From Sutcliffiella sp. FSL R7-0096 (lineage in GTDB: Bacteria; Bacillota; Bacilli; Bacillales; Bacillaceae_I), in contig NZ_CP152003.1 of NCBI RefSeq assembly GCF_038595065.1, positions 2,212,001 through 2,276,000 of the forward strand: 64,000 bases of DNA, written 5' to 3'. The translations under genes were made by a program, and so were the position numbers. Of the stretch, positions 46,191-55,062 are shown piece by piece (position 1 is the stretch's first letter; every line of letters starts with the position of its first letter). Under the pieces are notes generated by a model. It was not told the origin of the DNA, ran no database searches, and saw only the letters and a program-made list of their open reading frames with translations.

Positions 46191-48512
46191 ATGAGTTCGA
46201 GTATTGGAAAAAGCATTTATCGTAAAGAAGCACTGGAAAAGGTTACCGGAGCAGCAAAATATACAGATGATTATTCAACTACAGGGATGTTACATATTAA
46301 GCTAGTAGTTAGTTCGTATGCCCATGCTAAAATTAAATATATCGATACAACTAAGGCGCAAAAAGCACCCGGCGTTCGAGCGATACTTATTGGACAGCCG
46401 TTTCCACTGGCTGGAGAAGAAATTAGAGATCGGCCTCCTATTGCTTTTGAAAAAGTTCGGTATCATGGGGAACCAGTAGCTGCTGTCATAGCTGATAGTC
46501 CCGTTCAAGCCAAAAAAGCAGCGGAATTAATTGAAGTTTCGTATGAACCTCTGCCAGCTGTGAATTCTCCTAAGGAAGCGCTCCTTCCGGGTGCCACGTT
46601 AATCCATGAAAATCTGACAGGTTACCAAAGAATCCAACATGTCTATCCAGAGCCGAATACTAACATTGCAGACCGTACAAAAATACGAAAAGGGAATATA
46701 TCACAAGGATGGAAAGAGAGCAGTGTAAGTGTAGAGGCGAGCTTTTCCTTTTCTCCTTCTGACCATATTGCTATGGAAACAAGATGTGTCATAGCGGAGA
46801 TTCGACCAGATGGATGTGTGTTGATTTCTACTTCATCTCAAGCCCCCTTTAGGGTAAAAAAACTGATTAGCGAGTATTTTAATTTAGATATAGGTAAAGT
46901 TATTGTGACTACTCCTCTGGTTGGGGGAGGGTATGGCGGAAAAGTTGCAGTCCAACTGGAACTTATTGCATATATGGCAACACTAGCGGTAGGCGGCAGA
47001 CCAGTCAAACTTGTCAATACACGGGAAGAAGACATGATTACATCACCGATACATATTGGCCTTGATGCGAGTATTAAGCTTGGTTCGACTGAGGATGGGA
47101 AAATAACCGCTGCAGAAATATTGTATATGTTTGATTGTGGGGCATATTCCGATAAAGGAACTACGATTAGCCGGGCTGCAGCTGTAACTTGTACTGGACC
47201 CTATCATATTGAAAATATTTGGTGTGATTCCCTTTGTGTTTATACAAATCATCCTTACGCAACAGCTTACAGAGGTTTTAGTCATTCTGAGCTATTATTT
47301 GTTTTTGAGCGAGCTATGGATATGCTTGCTCAAAAACTTGGAATAGACCCTTTAGAGTTAAGAATGAAAAATGCAATTATGCCCGGTCATACAACGGCAA
47401 CACAAATATATCTTAATCAAAGTACGATTGGAAATTTACCTAATTGCATCGAACGCTTAAAACAACTGATGAACTGGAAAGAAGGACAAATTACCCAAGT
47501 AAGCAAGCGGAAAATCAGAGTAAAAGGAGTCAGCTGTATATGGAAGACATCGACCATTGATACTGGAGCAAGCTCAGGTGTATTGTTGACATTTAATGAA
47601 GATGGAAGTGTGAATATAATTTCAGGTGTTGTTGAAATAGGGACGGGCACAAAAACGGTATTAGCTCAGTTATTATCGGAAAAACTTAAACTGGACATTA
47701 ATAAAATTCATGTAAAGATGGAAGTTGATACACAAACAACACCAGAGCATTGGAAAACGGTTGCTAGCCGCAGTACCTTAATGGCAGGAAGAGCGTTATT
47801 GAATGCTGCAGATGACGTAATTAAGCAATTAAAAGATGTCTCCTCAAGAGTGCTTATGTGTTCTCCTGAAGATTTAGAAGTAGGAAACGAAATGGTCTAT
47901 GTCCGTGATGAGCCGGATATATTTATTCATGTCAAAGATGTTTGCTATGGATATAAATATCCAAGCGGGTATTCTATTGGAGGGCAGATAATTGGAAAAG
48001 GTCAATATACGTTAAGACATTTAACTCATATCAATCCTGAAACTGGTGCTGGAAAACCTGGACCAGAATATTCAGTAGGTGCACAAGGAGTAGAGGTAGA
48101 GTTTGATACAAGAGATTATACATATAAAGTGTTGAAAGCATACTCTGTCATCGATGTAGGGAAAGTACTAAATACTAAAGCAGCACATAGTCAAGTGATG
48201 GGTGCTATGAGCATGGGTTTAAATTTTGGCAGCAGTGAAACGTTCGTATTTAGTAAAGAGGGTAAAGTTCTTAATCCCCGGCTACGTACATATTTACCGT
48301 TTCGATATGGTGATCATCCGGAATATATCGTTCATTTTCTAGAAACACCTCATATCGATGGTCCTTTTGGAGCAAGAGGTTTAGGGGAACAAGGATTAAT
48401 TGGCATGCCCGCAGCACTTGCTAACAGTCTATCGACTGCAGCTGGAGTAAATCTAAATAAACTGCCGCTTACTCCCGAATTAATCTGGAAGGAAAAGAAG
48501 ATGGTGGATTAA
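46191..48512 (+). CDS. Molybdenum hydroxylase large (molybdopterin-binding) subunit
   Basis: The 773-residue subunit belongs to the xanthine dehydrogenase/aldehyde oxidase family, which hydroxylates carbons using water. It has the N-terminal a/b hammerhead (RKEALEKVTGAAKYTDDY), the loop GGGYGGK, YRGFSHSE, and the catalytic Glu E733 in GARGLGEQGL. With FAD and 2Fe-2S subunits behind it and XdhC/MocA genes divergent, xanthine dehydrogenase is the likeliest identity, though nicotinate- or aldehyde-type substrates are possible. ATG 46191 is used rather than TTG 46188. Confidence 0.9.
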   Translation: MSSSIGKSIYRKEALEKVTGAAKYTDDYSTTGMLHIKLVVSSYAHAKIKYIDTTKAQKAPGVRAILIGQPFPLAGEEIRDRPPIAFEKVRYHGEPVAAVIADSPVQAKKAAELIEVSYEPLPAVNSPKEALLPGATLIHENLTGYQRIQHVYPEPNTNIADRTKIRKGNISQGWKESSVSVEASFSFSPSDHIAMETRCVIAEIRPDGCVLISTSSQAPFRVKKLISEYFNLDIGKVIVTTPLVGGGYGGKVAVQLELIAYMATLAVGGRPVKLVNTREEDMITSPIHIGLDASIKLGSTEDGKITAAEILYMFDCGAYSDKGTTISRAAAVTCTGPYHIENIWCDSLCVYTNHPYATAYRGFSHSELLFVFERAMDMLAQKLGIDPLELRMKNAIMPGHTTATQIYLNQSTIGNLPNCIERLKQLMNWKEGQITQVSKRKIRVKGVSCIWKTSTIDTGASSGVLLTFNEDGSVNIISGVVEIGTGTKTVLAQLLSEKLKLDINKIHVKMEVDTQTTPEHWKTVASRSTLMAGRALLNAADDVIKQLKDVSSRVLMCSPEDLEVGNEMVYVRDEPDIFIHVKDVCYGYKYPSGYSIGGQIIGKGQYTLRHLTHINPETGAGKPGPEYSVGAQGVEVEFDTRDYTYKVLKAYSVIDVGKVLNTKAAHSQVMGAMSMGLNFGSSETFVFSKEGKVLNPRLRTYLPFRYGDHPEYIVHFLETPHIDGPFGARGLGEQGLIGMPAALANSLSTAAGVNLNKLPLTPELIWKEKKMVD

Positions 48513-49361
48513 ATGATCTCGTATGATTTTGAATATTACAAACCAACATCTATTGAAGAAGCGACTCAATTATTTCAATCATTGGATGAGCAAGGAAAAG
48601 AACCCATTTATTTTTCAGGTGGTACAGAAGTGATCACACTTGGAAGAGATAATAAAATTACTACTGGTGCTGTCATTGACATTAAGGCGATTCCAGAGTG
48701 CCTTGTAATAAAAAAGGAAAAAAATAAGCTTATTTTAGGAGCTGCACAAACATTAACGAAAATTCGCGAATTGCAATTATTTCCTTTATTAAGCAAGGCA
48801 ATTATTGAAATTGCAGATCATACTGCCCGAAATAAAATTACATTGGGCGGAAATATATGTGGAAACATTATTTACAGAGAAACGGTGTTACCGCTTTTAC
48901 TAACCAATAGTAAAGTAGTGATAGCGAGTCATACAGGCTTAAAACGGCTGCCGATAAATGGAATATTTAATCAGACACTTAAATTAGAAAAAGGAGAATT
49001 ACTAATTCAAGTAATTACAGAGCAAAGTGAAATTGATTTGCCCTTTCGTATAGTAAAAAAACGAAGACAATGGGATGTTGGATATCCGCTGTTAACAATT
49101 GCTGCTCTAAAAAAGAAGGAACAAATAAAATTGGCATTTAGCGGATTATGTTCATTCCCTTTTCGAGAAAAGAAAATAGAAGAAAGTATAAACAATCTTC
49201 ATTTATCCAAGGAAGCAAGAATAGAAGATGCAATAAAACATGTACCAATACCTATATTAGATGATGTCCACGGATCTGCTGAATACCGATTGTTTGTTTT
49301 AAAAAATTCTTTAAGTGACTTATTGGATGCATTGGAAGGAGAAAAAAATGACCAAAGCTGA
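48513..49361 (+). CDS. Molybdenum hydroxylase FAD-binding subunit
   Basis: The 282-residue CoxM/XdhB-type subunit passes electrons from the 2Fe-2S centres to the acceptor. FAD motifs are FSGGTEVITLGRD (about 34-46) and KITLGGNICGNI (about 108-119). It starts at the base after the large-subunit stop and overlaps the 2Fe-2S gene by 14 bp, so subunits are made in a coupled way in the order large, FAD, 2Fe-2S. This differs from B. subtilis pucC-pucD-pucE, where the FAD gene comes first. Confidence 0.9.
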   Translation: MISYDFEYYKPTSIEEATQLFQSLDEQGKEPIYFSGGTEVITLGRDNKITTGAVIDIKAIPECLVIKKEKNKLILGAAQTLTKIRELQLFPLLSKAIIEIADHTARNKITLGGNICGNIIYRETVLPLLLTNSKVVIASHTGLKRLPINGIFNQTLKLEKGELLIQVITEQSEIDLPFRIVKKRRQWDVGYPLLTIAALKKKEQIKLAFSGLCSFPFREKKIEESINNLHLSKEARIEDAIKHVPIPILDDVHGSAEYRLFVLKNSLSDLLDALEGEKNDQS

Positions 49362-49806
49362 AATATCGCTGACTATAAATGGCGAGGAGCGTACGGTGTA
49401 TGTGCGATATGCGGATACATTATTGTCTGTTCTTCGGGAGAAGCTTGATTTAACAGGAGCAAAACCAGGTTGTTTAAACGGTGATTGTGGTGCTTGTACG
49501 ATTGATGTAGAAGGAGAATCGATGAAGTCATGTTTAATGCTTGCTGTAGAAGCAGTTAATAAAAAAGTAACAACCGTGGAAGGACTTCAAAACACTCCGA
49601 TTCAATTACAGTTTGTTGAAAAATTCGCTTTTCAGTGTGGATATTGCACACCAGGATTCATTATGAATTGTCACACATTAATTCAAAAGCATCCGAACGC
49701 AGATAATCTGGTTATTAAGGATTATTTAGAATCGAATATTTGCCGTTGTACAGGATATAAAGAAATTGAAGAAGCAATTAAGTCCGTATTATCTAATTCC
49801 CCCTAA
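49348..49806 (+). CDS. Molybdenum hydroxylase 2Fe-2S subunit
   Basis: The 152-residue CoxS/XdhC-type small subunit has a plant-type ferredoxin domain with CLNGDCGAC (from C42) plus the fourth Cys near residue 62, and a helical domain with CGYCTPGF and CRCTGY for the second cluster. Together these carry electrons from the molybdenum site to FAD. ATG 49348 was chosen because aaggag precedes it; the frame extends to 49315 inside the FAD gene. No clear terminator follows. Confidence 0.93.
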   Translation: MTKAEISLTINGEERTVYVRYADTLLSVLREKLDLTGAKPGCLNGDCGACTIDVEGESMKSCLMLAVEAVNKKVTTVEGLQNTPIQLQFVEKFAFQCGYCTPGFIMNCHTLIQKHPNADNLVIKDYLESNICRCTGYKEIEEAIKSVLSNSP

Positions 49807-49923
49807 ATGCTGAATGGTGCATCGATGTTCTAGTTAGTAAAAATTAATAAATTGTATATATGTAAGCGATCGTTGACATACTAAAAAGTATTTTCAAAAA
49901 CGTTTTTTTAGGAGGAATTACCT

Positions 49924-50199
49924 ATGCAGCAAAACCAACAAGCACAGCAAGCAGCTCAACAAGCACAGCAAGCCATCAAACAGGCACAACAGTCTATTCA
50001 ACAAGCGACACAACAAGCTAATCCTCAAGCTATTCAACAAGCTCAACAGCAGCTGCAGCAAGCTACTCAACAATTGCAACAAGCTCAAAGTAGTGCTCAA
50101 CCAGCACAACAGCATCAATTCCAGCAGGTTCAACAGCAACTAACGCAGGCTACCCAACTACTGCAACAAGCCCAACAACTACAGAATCAACAACAATAG
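49924..50199 (+). CDS. Glutamine/alanine-rich low-complexity protein
   Basis: The 91-residue protein is about half Gln, with Ala and little else: short repeats of QQAQQA, QQATQQ and QQLQQA, no Cys, no Trp, and only two Lys. It could form a long amphipathic or coiled-coil helix. The ATG has a textbook aggagg site and a terminator follows, so it is likely to be expressed. Small Gln-rich proteins of this kind in Bacillus are often spore components, but this one lacks the SASP signatures I know, and the role is open. Confidence 0.7.
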   Translation: MQQNQQAQQAAQQAQQAIKQAQQSIQQATQQANPQAIQQAQQQLQQATQQLQQAQSSAQPAQQHQFQQVQQQLTQATQLLQQAQQLQNQQQ

Positions 50200-50213
50200 A
50201 TTTCATCTAAATC

Positions 50214-50261
50214 AAAGGGGTGATATCATAGCATATTAAACGGTGGTGTCACCCTTTTTTA
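50214..50261 (+). terminator. Terminator after the Gln-rich gene
   Basis: AAAGGG-TGA pairs with TCA-CCCTTT with internal bulges around a long loop, followed by six T. Confidence 0.75.
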
Positions 50262-50419
50262 ATTTTTGAAGCAAAAAAGAGAGTTGGATCCTGTAAAAAA
50301 GAATGTATAGCCAACAATAGAGTTTATGATTAATATTCGATTTTTCTTCCTTCTATCGTGAAGATCTGCCTGGATATCTTTTAAGAACGATTAACTTATA
50401 AATAATTCGACGGAAAAGC

Positions 50420-50463
50420 AAAACCTCCTGCCGGTGTCTGACCCCGGCAGGAGGTTTTTTTCT
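50420..50463. terminator. Strong perfect hairpin terminator
   Basis: AAAACCTCCTGCCGG pairs perfectly with CCGGCAGGAGGTTTT, followed by T. It stands 160 bp after the previous terminator and before the broken M50 gene, so the gene it served may be lost. The rest of 50262-50540 shows no gene. Confidence 0.85.
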
Positions 50464-50540
50464 TATTTCACCTGGAAACTAAAAAAAGGATAATTTCCTG
50501 TATAATGAAATTAACTTTAAAAAAAGAAGGTTGTTTTAAG

Positions 50541-50821
50541 ATGCTGGATATACTTTTGTTTATTTTCTTGATTGTCCCCCTTGTGCACTTTATTCATGAA
50601 AGCGGGCATGTTTTTATGGCTAGAATCTATGGTGTGAAAGGAACCATGTGATTGGGGCTGGTCCTAAACTAGGGGATCTAACTATTTTGGGTGCGGGTAT
50701 CCGCTTAAATATGGTTCCATTTTTAGGTGCTCATTCCACCAGTAGTGATGCCGGTCAGCTTACCTATGACAAAATCGCCTGGATATCATCAGGAGGACCC
50801 ATCTTTAACATTTTATCCATC
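50541..50821 (+). pseudogene. Frameshifted, truncated M50 site-2-protease-like gene
   Basis: From ATG 50541 the frame reads MLDILLFIFLIVPLVHFIHE then SGHVFMARIYGVKGTM and a stop at 50649. The zinc motif is HESGH with a membrane helix around it. A second frame continues at once with IGAGPKLGDLTILG and GGPIFNILS, typical M50 features. So a one- or two-base indel near 50645 breaks the gene. It is then cut at about 50821, where an IscB fragment begins. The C-terminal half is missing. Confidence 0.75.
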
Positions 50822-51535
50822 GTAAACTATCAACCATTTAGAATTCAGCTTCTATACGGAAGCTATGAATACAAACAAGAAGTAAAAATCGGAGTCGATT
50901 TAGGGGCAAAACACATTGGAATCGCCATTCAAAGCCAAAATCAGGTGTTAGCCAAAGGTGAAATCGAATTACGAGATGATATAAAAGCAAACTTAGAATC
51001 TCGTAAAACCTATCGAAAAAGTAGATGCAATCGAAAGACTCGATACCGAAAAGCTCGGTTTCTAAATCGTACTTCTTCTAAGAAAGAAGGATGGTTGCCT
51101 CCTTCTATTCGAAACAAAATCGATCATACTTTTCGCTGGATCGTTCGCTTTTCGAGTCTATTACCAAACCCCAAACTAATAATTGAAGTAGGTAAATTCA
51201 ATGTTCAAAAAATGATCAATCCTGCTATACAGGGTATAGAATATCAACAAGGTGATTTATTCAGCTATCATGACGTTCGCTATTTTGTATTTACGAGAGA
51301 TAACTACACCTGTCAAGTGTGTAAAAAGAAAGGGAAAATCCTGAACACACACCACATTGTTTATCGTAGTCACGGTGGAACAGATAGAGCTAATAACTTA
51401 ATTTCTGCTTGTACCGATTGTCATACACATGAAAATCATATTTTTACGGACCAACAGGCTATTGAAGTTTGGAAGCAACTTTCTAGTGAATACTTTGAGA
51501 AGTTCTTAACAAATGAGTTGTCATTTCAAGAATAA
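50819..51535 (+). pseudogene. iscB: Main fragment of IscB nuclease, both ends missing
   Basis: The frame picks up IscB at IVNYQPFRIQLLYG and shows RuvC-I Asp in IGVDLGAKH (Asp codon 50897-50899), the Arg-rich bridge helix (RKTYRKSRCNRKTRYRKARF), RuvC-II Glu in LIIEVGKF, and an HNH domain with two zinc Cys pairs (CQVC, CTDC) and LNTHHIVYRSHGG. RuvC-III and the C-terminal target-interaction part are absent; the last 25 or so residues are not IscB-like. The upstream M50 remnant is in frame, so a 295-codon chimeric frame (50648-51535) exists. Confidence 0.85.
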
Positions 51536-51547
51536 AAAAGAGCCCGA

Positions 51548-52024
51548 ATGATTGAGCTTTTTAAAAAGGTTGAAATTAAACTAACAAATGAAGAGGCAGA
51601 TGATAAGTTTGAGAGTTATTTGTCTTAATATAAGAAAAATTGGAAGGCTTATGCAGATGTAATAGAGGTTTTAGACAAATTAAAAGAGCAGGGTTATCCA
51701 TTAGGTATTATTAGTAACGGGGACTAACAACAACAAGTAAAAAAACTACAACGTATGGGAGTAGATAAATACTTCAACTTCATTATTACCTCAAGCGAAG
51801 TAGGTATATCAAAACCAGACAAATCGATTTTTATAGAAGCTTCTAAACGTGCAAACAGCCTTATTGAAAACTGCTACTATGTAGGAGATAGATTAGATAC
51901 TGATGCGTTAGGTAGCAAAATGTCTGGAATGATAGGTATATGGTTAAATCGAGTAGATAAACAACAACATCCAGAAATAATTGTGATTAGTTCTTTCCAA
52001 GAATTATTAAAGTTATTTAGATAA
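51548..52024 (+). pseudogene. HAD hydrolase pseudogene with two in-frame stops
   Basis: One frame reads a HAD-IA hydrolase lacking its N-terminal DxDGT: KAYADVIEVLDKLKEQGY, GIISNGD, then KPDKSIFIEASKRA, YYVGDRLDTDALGSK and a normal stop at 52022-52024. TAA codons interrupt it at 51626-51628 and 51725-51727 (the latter where a Tyr is usual after NGD). No frameshift is needed to read through, so decay is recent. It sits 12 bp after the IscB fragment. Confidence 0.8.
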
Positions 52025-52566
52025 ATTAATATTTAATCACGATCTTACGATCGGGCGCGATTGTTGAACAACACAGACAGAAAATGATCAAACTTTATTT
52101 CAAAGCTACAACTGGTACAATAAAGCAAAAATGTACTGGGGGGGTCAGTCACAAATAATATTTTAAAAAGTTAATTTAGAAATGAGTGGATGGATAGCTT
52201 GATACTCTTAGGATTAACTTGGTAGTTAATCAAACGTTTGTTTAATTTCTGCTATTTTGGGATAGTAACCTAAAGGAGAAGAGAAAGGAAGAAACAGAAT
52301 TTTTCGGGAGACAATTAAAAAGCATATACTATAGAATAAAAGGCGATTCAGTTCACAAGATTTTTTTCCATATGGTGTATGGAGAAATTAGTCCCTGCGG
52401 ATGAGTGAATTTTGGCTTGAGATGTAAGAATCCACACCACAGTAACTCCAATATCTTGAACCCGATCCTGATTATTGCTATATTTGCTTTAAACACTACT
52501 TTTTGTTAAACCAACAAAGAAAGTATAAGGTGATATAACTGAGTTTTCAGTGAAGAGGTGGAAAGA
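52025..52566. other. Intergenic leader before the molybdenum cofactor operon, with a 20-bp palindrome
   Basis: No gene is visible. At 52226-52245 TTAATCAAACGTTTGTTTAA is a palindrome apart from one base pair, 321 bp before moeB, and could be an operator. A purine-rich tract follows (52275-52295). I looked for a molybdenum-cofactor riboswitch and saw no match to its conserved core. Confidence 0.4.
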
Positions 52567-53592
52567 ATGCTAAAGGATCGTTATTCAAGACAAGAATTAT
52601 TTCGTCCGATTGGAAAAGAAGGACAGCAGTCTATAAAACGGAAGCATGTCTTGTTAATCGGTGCTGGAGCGCTTGGGGCTGGAAATGCAGAAGCTCTTGT
52701 TCGGGCAGGAATTGGCAAACTTACCATAGTTGATCGGGACTATGTAGAGGCAAGCAACCTTCAAAGGCAACAGCTTTATAGTGAAGACGATGCAAGAAGA
52801 CGTCTACCAAAAGCGATTGCAGCTAAAAACAGATTAGAAAAATTGAATTCATCTGTAAAAATAAACGCGGAAATCATTGATGCATCTCATGTTGAATTAC
52901 TCGCTTTAGCTGCATCAGCAGACTTGATAATCGATGCAACAGATAATTCTGAGACCCGTTTTGTAATTAATGATGTGGCACATAAATTATCAATTCCGTG
53001 GATTTACGGGGCATGCGTTGGGAGCTACGGTATGACTTTTACGGTGGTGCCTGGAGTTACTCCTTGCTTTAATTGTTTGTGGAGTAATGTGCCAATGACT
53101 GCTGGGCAAACATGTGATACTGCTGGGATTATCAGTTCTTCTGTCAATATGGTTGTATCCTATCAAACCGCGGAAGGTCTTAAAATTTTAGTAGAGGATT
53201 TCAAAGCACTAAGTGGCAGACTTGTCACTTTTGATCTTTGGGAAAATACCCATTCTGCTATAAAGGTAGACAAAATAAAAAAGGATGACTGTCCTACATG
53301 TGGAAAAGCACCAGTTTATCCATACTTATCAAGGGCAAACATGATGAAGGCAGCTGTGTTATGCGGCCGTGACACTGTTCAAATTCGCCCTCCAAGCAAA
53401 AAGCGTGTAAATCTTGATGATCTACATACCATTTTTTCAGGCCAGGGATTGCCCGTTCAATACAATCCTTATTTACTTAGTGTAACATTTAATCCGCACC
53501 GAATGGTCGTTTTTCAAGACGGTCGCGTGTTGATTCACGGCACAAATAATATAGCGGAAGCAAAAAAAACGTACCACCGCGTTTTTAGCTAG
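52567..53592 (+). CDS. moeB: Molybdopterin-synthase adenylyltransferase MoeB
   Basis: MoeB adenylates the C-terminal Gly-Gly of MoaD so that it can be sulfurated. The 341-residue ThiF/E1-like protein has GAGALGAG (about 31-38), the Arg-bearing SNLQRQQL, DATDN, and zinc Cys pairs CFNC and CPTCGK. The C-terminal 90 residues match the length of B. subtilis MoeB, without a rhodanese domain. ATG 52567 is preferred over GTG 52558 because gaggtgg then has normal spacing. It is followed 11 bp later by modA. Confidence 0.92.
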   Translation: MLKDRYSRQELFRPIGKEGQQSIKRKHVLLIGAGALGAGNAEALVRAGIGKLTIVDRDYVEASNLQRQQLYSEDDARRRLPKAIAAKNRLEKLNSSVKINAEIIDASHVELLALAASADLIIDATDNSETRFVINDVAHKLSIPWIYGACVGSYGMTFTVVPGVTPCFNCLWSNVPMTAGQTCDTAGIISSSVNMVVSYQTAEGLKILVEDFKALSGRLVTFDLWENTHSAIKVDKIKKDDCPTCGKAPVYPYLSRANMMKAAVLCGRDTVQIRPPSKKRVNLDDLHTIFSGQGLPVQYNPYLLSVTFNPHRMVVFQDGRVLIHGTNNIAEAKKTYHRVFS

Positions 53593-53603
53593 ATGGGATA
53601 TAT

Positions 53604-54377
53604 ATGAATAGTAAATGGAAGATCGGAATATTCATTCTATTGCATTTATTATGTGGTTGTGTTCCGAAACAAGAAGCGGTAACGATTTCTGCCGCAGCTA
53701 GTTTAAAAGATAGTTTAGAAGAAATTAGGGAAATGTTTGAAGAGAAGTTTCCGGGTCCGAAGATTGTTTTCAATTATGGAGGATCTGGCATGCTGAGTAG
53801 ACAGATAGAGCAAGGGGCACCGGTAGATGCCTTTTTGTCGGCTTCAAGTGAGCACATGAAAGCATTGGTTGAAAAAGAACTGGTGTGGGAGAGGGACAAC
53901 CAAGATACCCCATTGATCTTAAATACTCTCGTAATAGTTTCGCATAAAGAGGGGTTTCATAAAAACGTAAATGATGTACTTAATAATAAAGGTCGAATCG
54001 CTATCGCAACCCCTGAAACAACACCTGCAGGTAAGTATACAAAAGAAGCACTCCAAAAATCAGGACTGTGGGATGTGGTGCAAAACAGACTAGTTTATGG
54101 AAAAGATGTTCGACATGTGCTTACGCTTGTTGAACAACAAAGCGTGGTTGCAGGATTTGTGTATGGTTCCGATGCTATATCCTCCCAAAGCGTCGAAGTA
54201 ATTGGACAAGTCGATACATCGCTTCATACACCTATTGAGTATTTTGCGGCGGTAGTAAGAGAAAGCGAAAAACAAGAGCGAGCAAGCCAATTTGTCGATT
54301 TTTTATTTTTACCTAAAAGCCAAGAAGTGTTCGCCCGGCATGGGTTCTTACTTTCAGATAGTAGAAATGACAATTAA
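53604..54377 (+). CDS. modA: Molybdate-binding lipoprotein ModA
   Basis: ModA captures molybdate outside the cell for the ModBC importer. The 257-residue protein has a lipoprotein signal peptide ending LLCGC (lipid-modified Cys about 19), then ISAAASLKDSLEEI, GGSGMLSRQIEQGAPVD and TPAGKYTKEAL, the ligand-binding motifs of the family. It lies 12 bp after moeB and 12 bp before modB. Confidence 0.92.
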   Translation: MNSKWKIGIFILLHLLCGCVPKQEAVTISAAASLKDSLEEIREMFEEKFPGPKIVFNYGGSGMLSRQIEQGAPVDAFLSASSEHMKALVEKELVWERDNQDTPLILNTLVIVSHKEGFHKNVNDVLNNKGRIAIATPETTPAGKYTKEALQKSGLWDVVQNRLVYGKDVRHVLTLVEQQSVVAGFVYGSDAISSQSVEVIGQVDTSLHTPIEYFAAVVRESEKQERASQFVDFLFLPKSQEVFARHGFLLSDSRNDN

Positions 54378-54389
54378 GAGGGTGACGCA

Positions 54390-55058
54390 ATGAATCAAGT
54401 TTTTTGGTTTCCAATCCAATTATCATTGTGGGTGTCTTTTATTGCAGCCGCGGTAGTGTTGGTTTTAGGAATTATACTCGGCAGATTATTTGTAACAAAA
54501 AAATTTAGAGGCAAGCTTTTTTGGGAGACGATTTTTATTTTACCTCTCGTTTTGCCTCCTTCAGTGATTGGATTTTTCCTTATTATAATTTTTGGACTGA
54601 ATAGTGTCGTTGGCAGAACGATTGAAAAGATTGTAGGGAGTTCGGTTATGTTCACCCCAATGGCAGCCGTTTTAGCCGCCATTGTTGTGGCTTTCCCCCT
54701 TATGTTTCAATCGGCGAAAGTAGGTTTTTCGTCGATTGATCGAGATATTGAAGGGGCGGCGAAAATCGATGGAGCATCAGAAAGCATGATGATGCTTTTT
54801 ATTATGATTCCGCTCGCTAGTCGAGCGCTCCTTACTGGAGGAATATTAAGCTTTACACGGGCACTCGGTGAATTTGGTGCGACGCTAATGTTTGCGGGGA
54901 ATATTCCAGGTAAAACCCAGACTATTCCAACCGCAATCTATGTAGCAATCGAATCCGGGGAAACGAAACTTGCTTTTACTTATGTTTTTTTTAGTGTGGC
55001 GATTGCATTTGGACTACTAAGCATCACAAATGGAATAACAAAACGAGGAGAAATATAG
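54390..55058 (+). CDS. modB: Molybdate ABC permease ModB
   Basis: The 222-residue permease has five to six membrane helices and the cytoplasmic EAA-type loop EGAAKIDGASESMMM that docks the ATPase. The family segment RALGEFGATLMFAGNIPG is present. No modC ATPase gene follows; the next gene is moaC on the other strand. The importer must therefore borrow an ATPase or have modC elsewhere. The ATG follows gagggtg. Confidence 0.92.
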   Translation: MNQVFWFPIQLSLWVSFIAAAVVLVLGIILGRLFVTKKFRGKLFWETIFILPLVLPPSVIGFFLIIIFGLNSVVGRTIEKIVGSSVMFTPMAAVLAAIVVAFPLMFQSAKVGFSSIDRDIEGAAKIDGASESMMMLFIMIPLASRALLTGGILSFTRALGEFGATLMFAGNIPGKTQTIPTAIYVAIESGETKLAFTYVFFSVAIAFGLLSITNGITKRGEI

Positions 55059-55062
55059 TTTA

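Noticed and set aside
52025-52566. Molybdenum-cofactor riboswitch upstream of moeB
   Set aside because: I could not find the conserved core or a plausible multi-stem fold by eye; a covariance search would decide.
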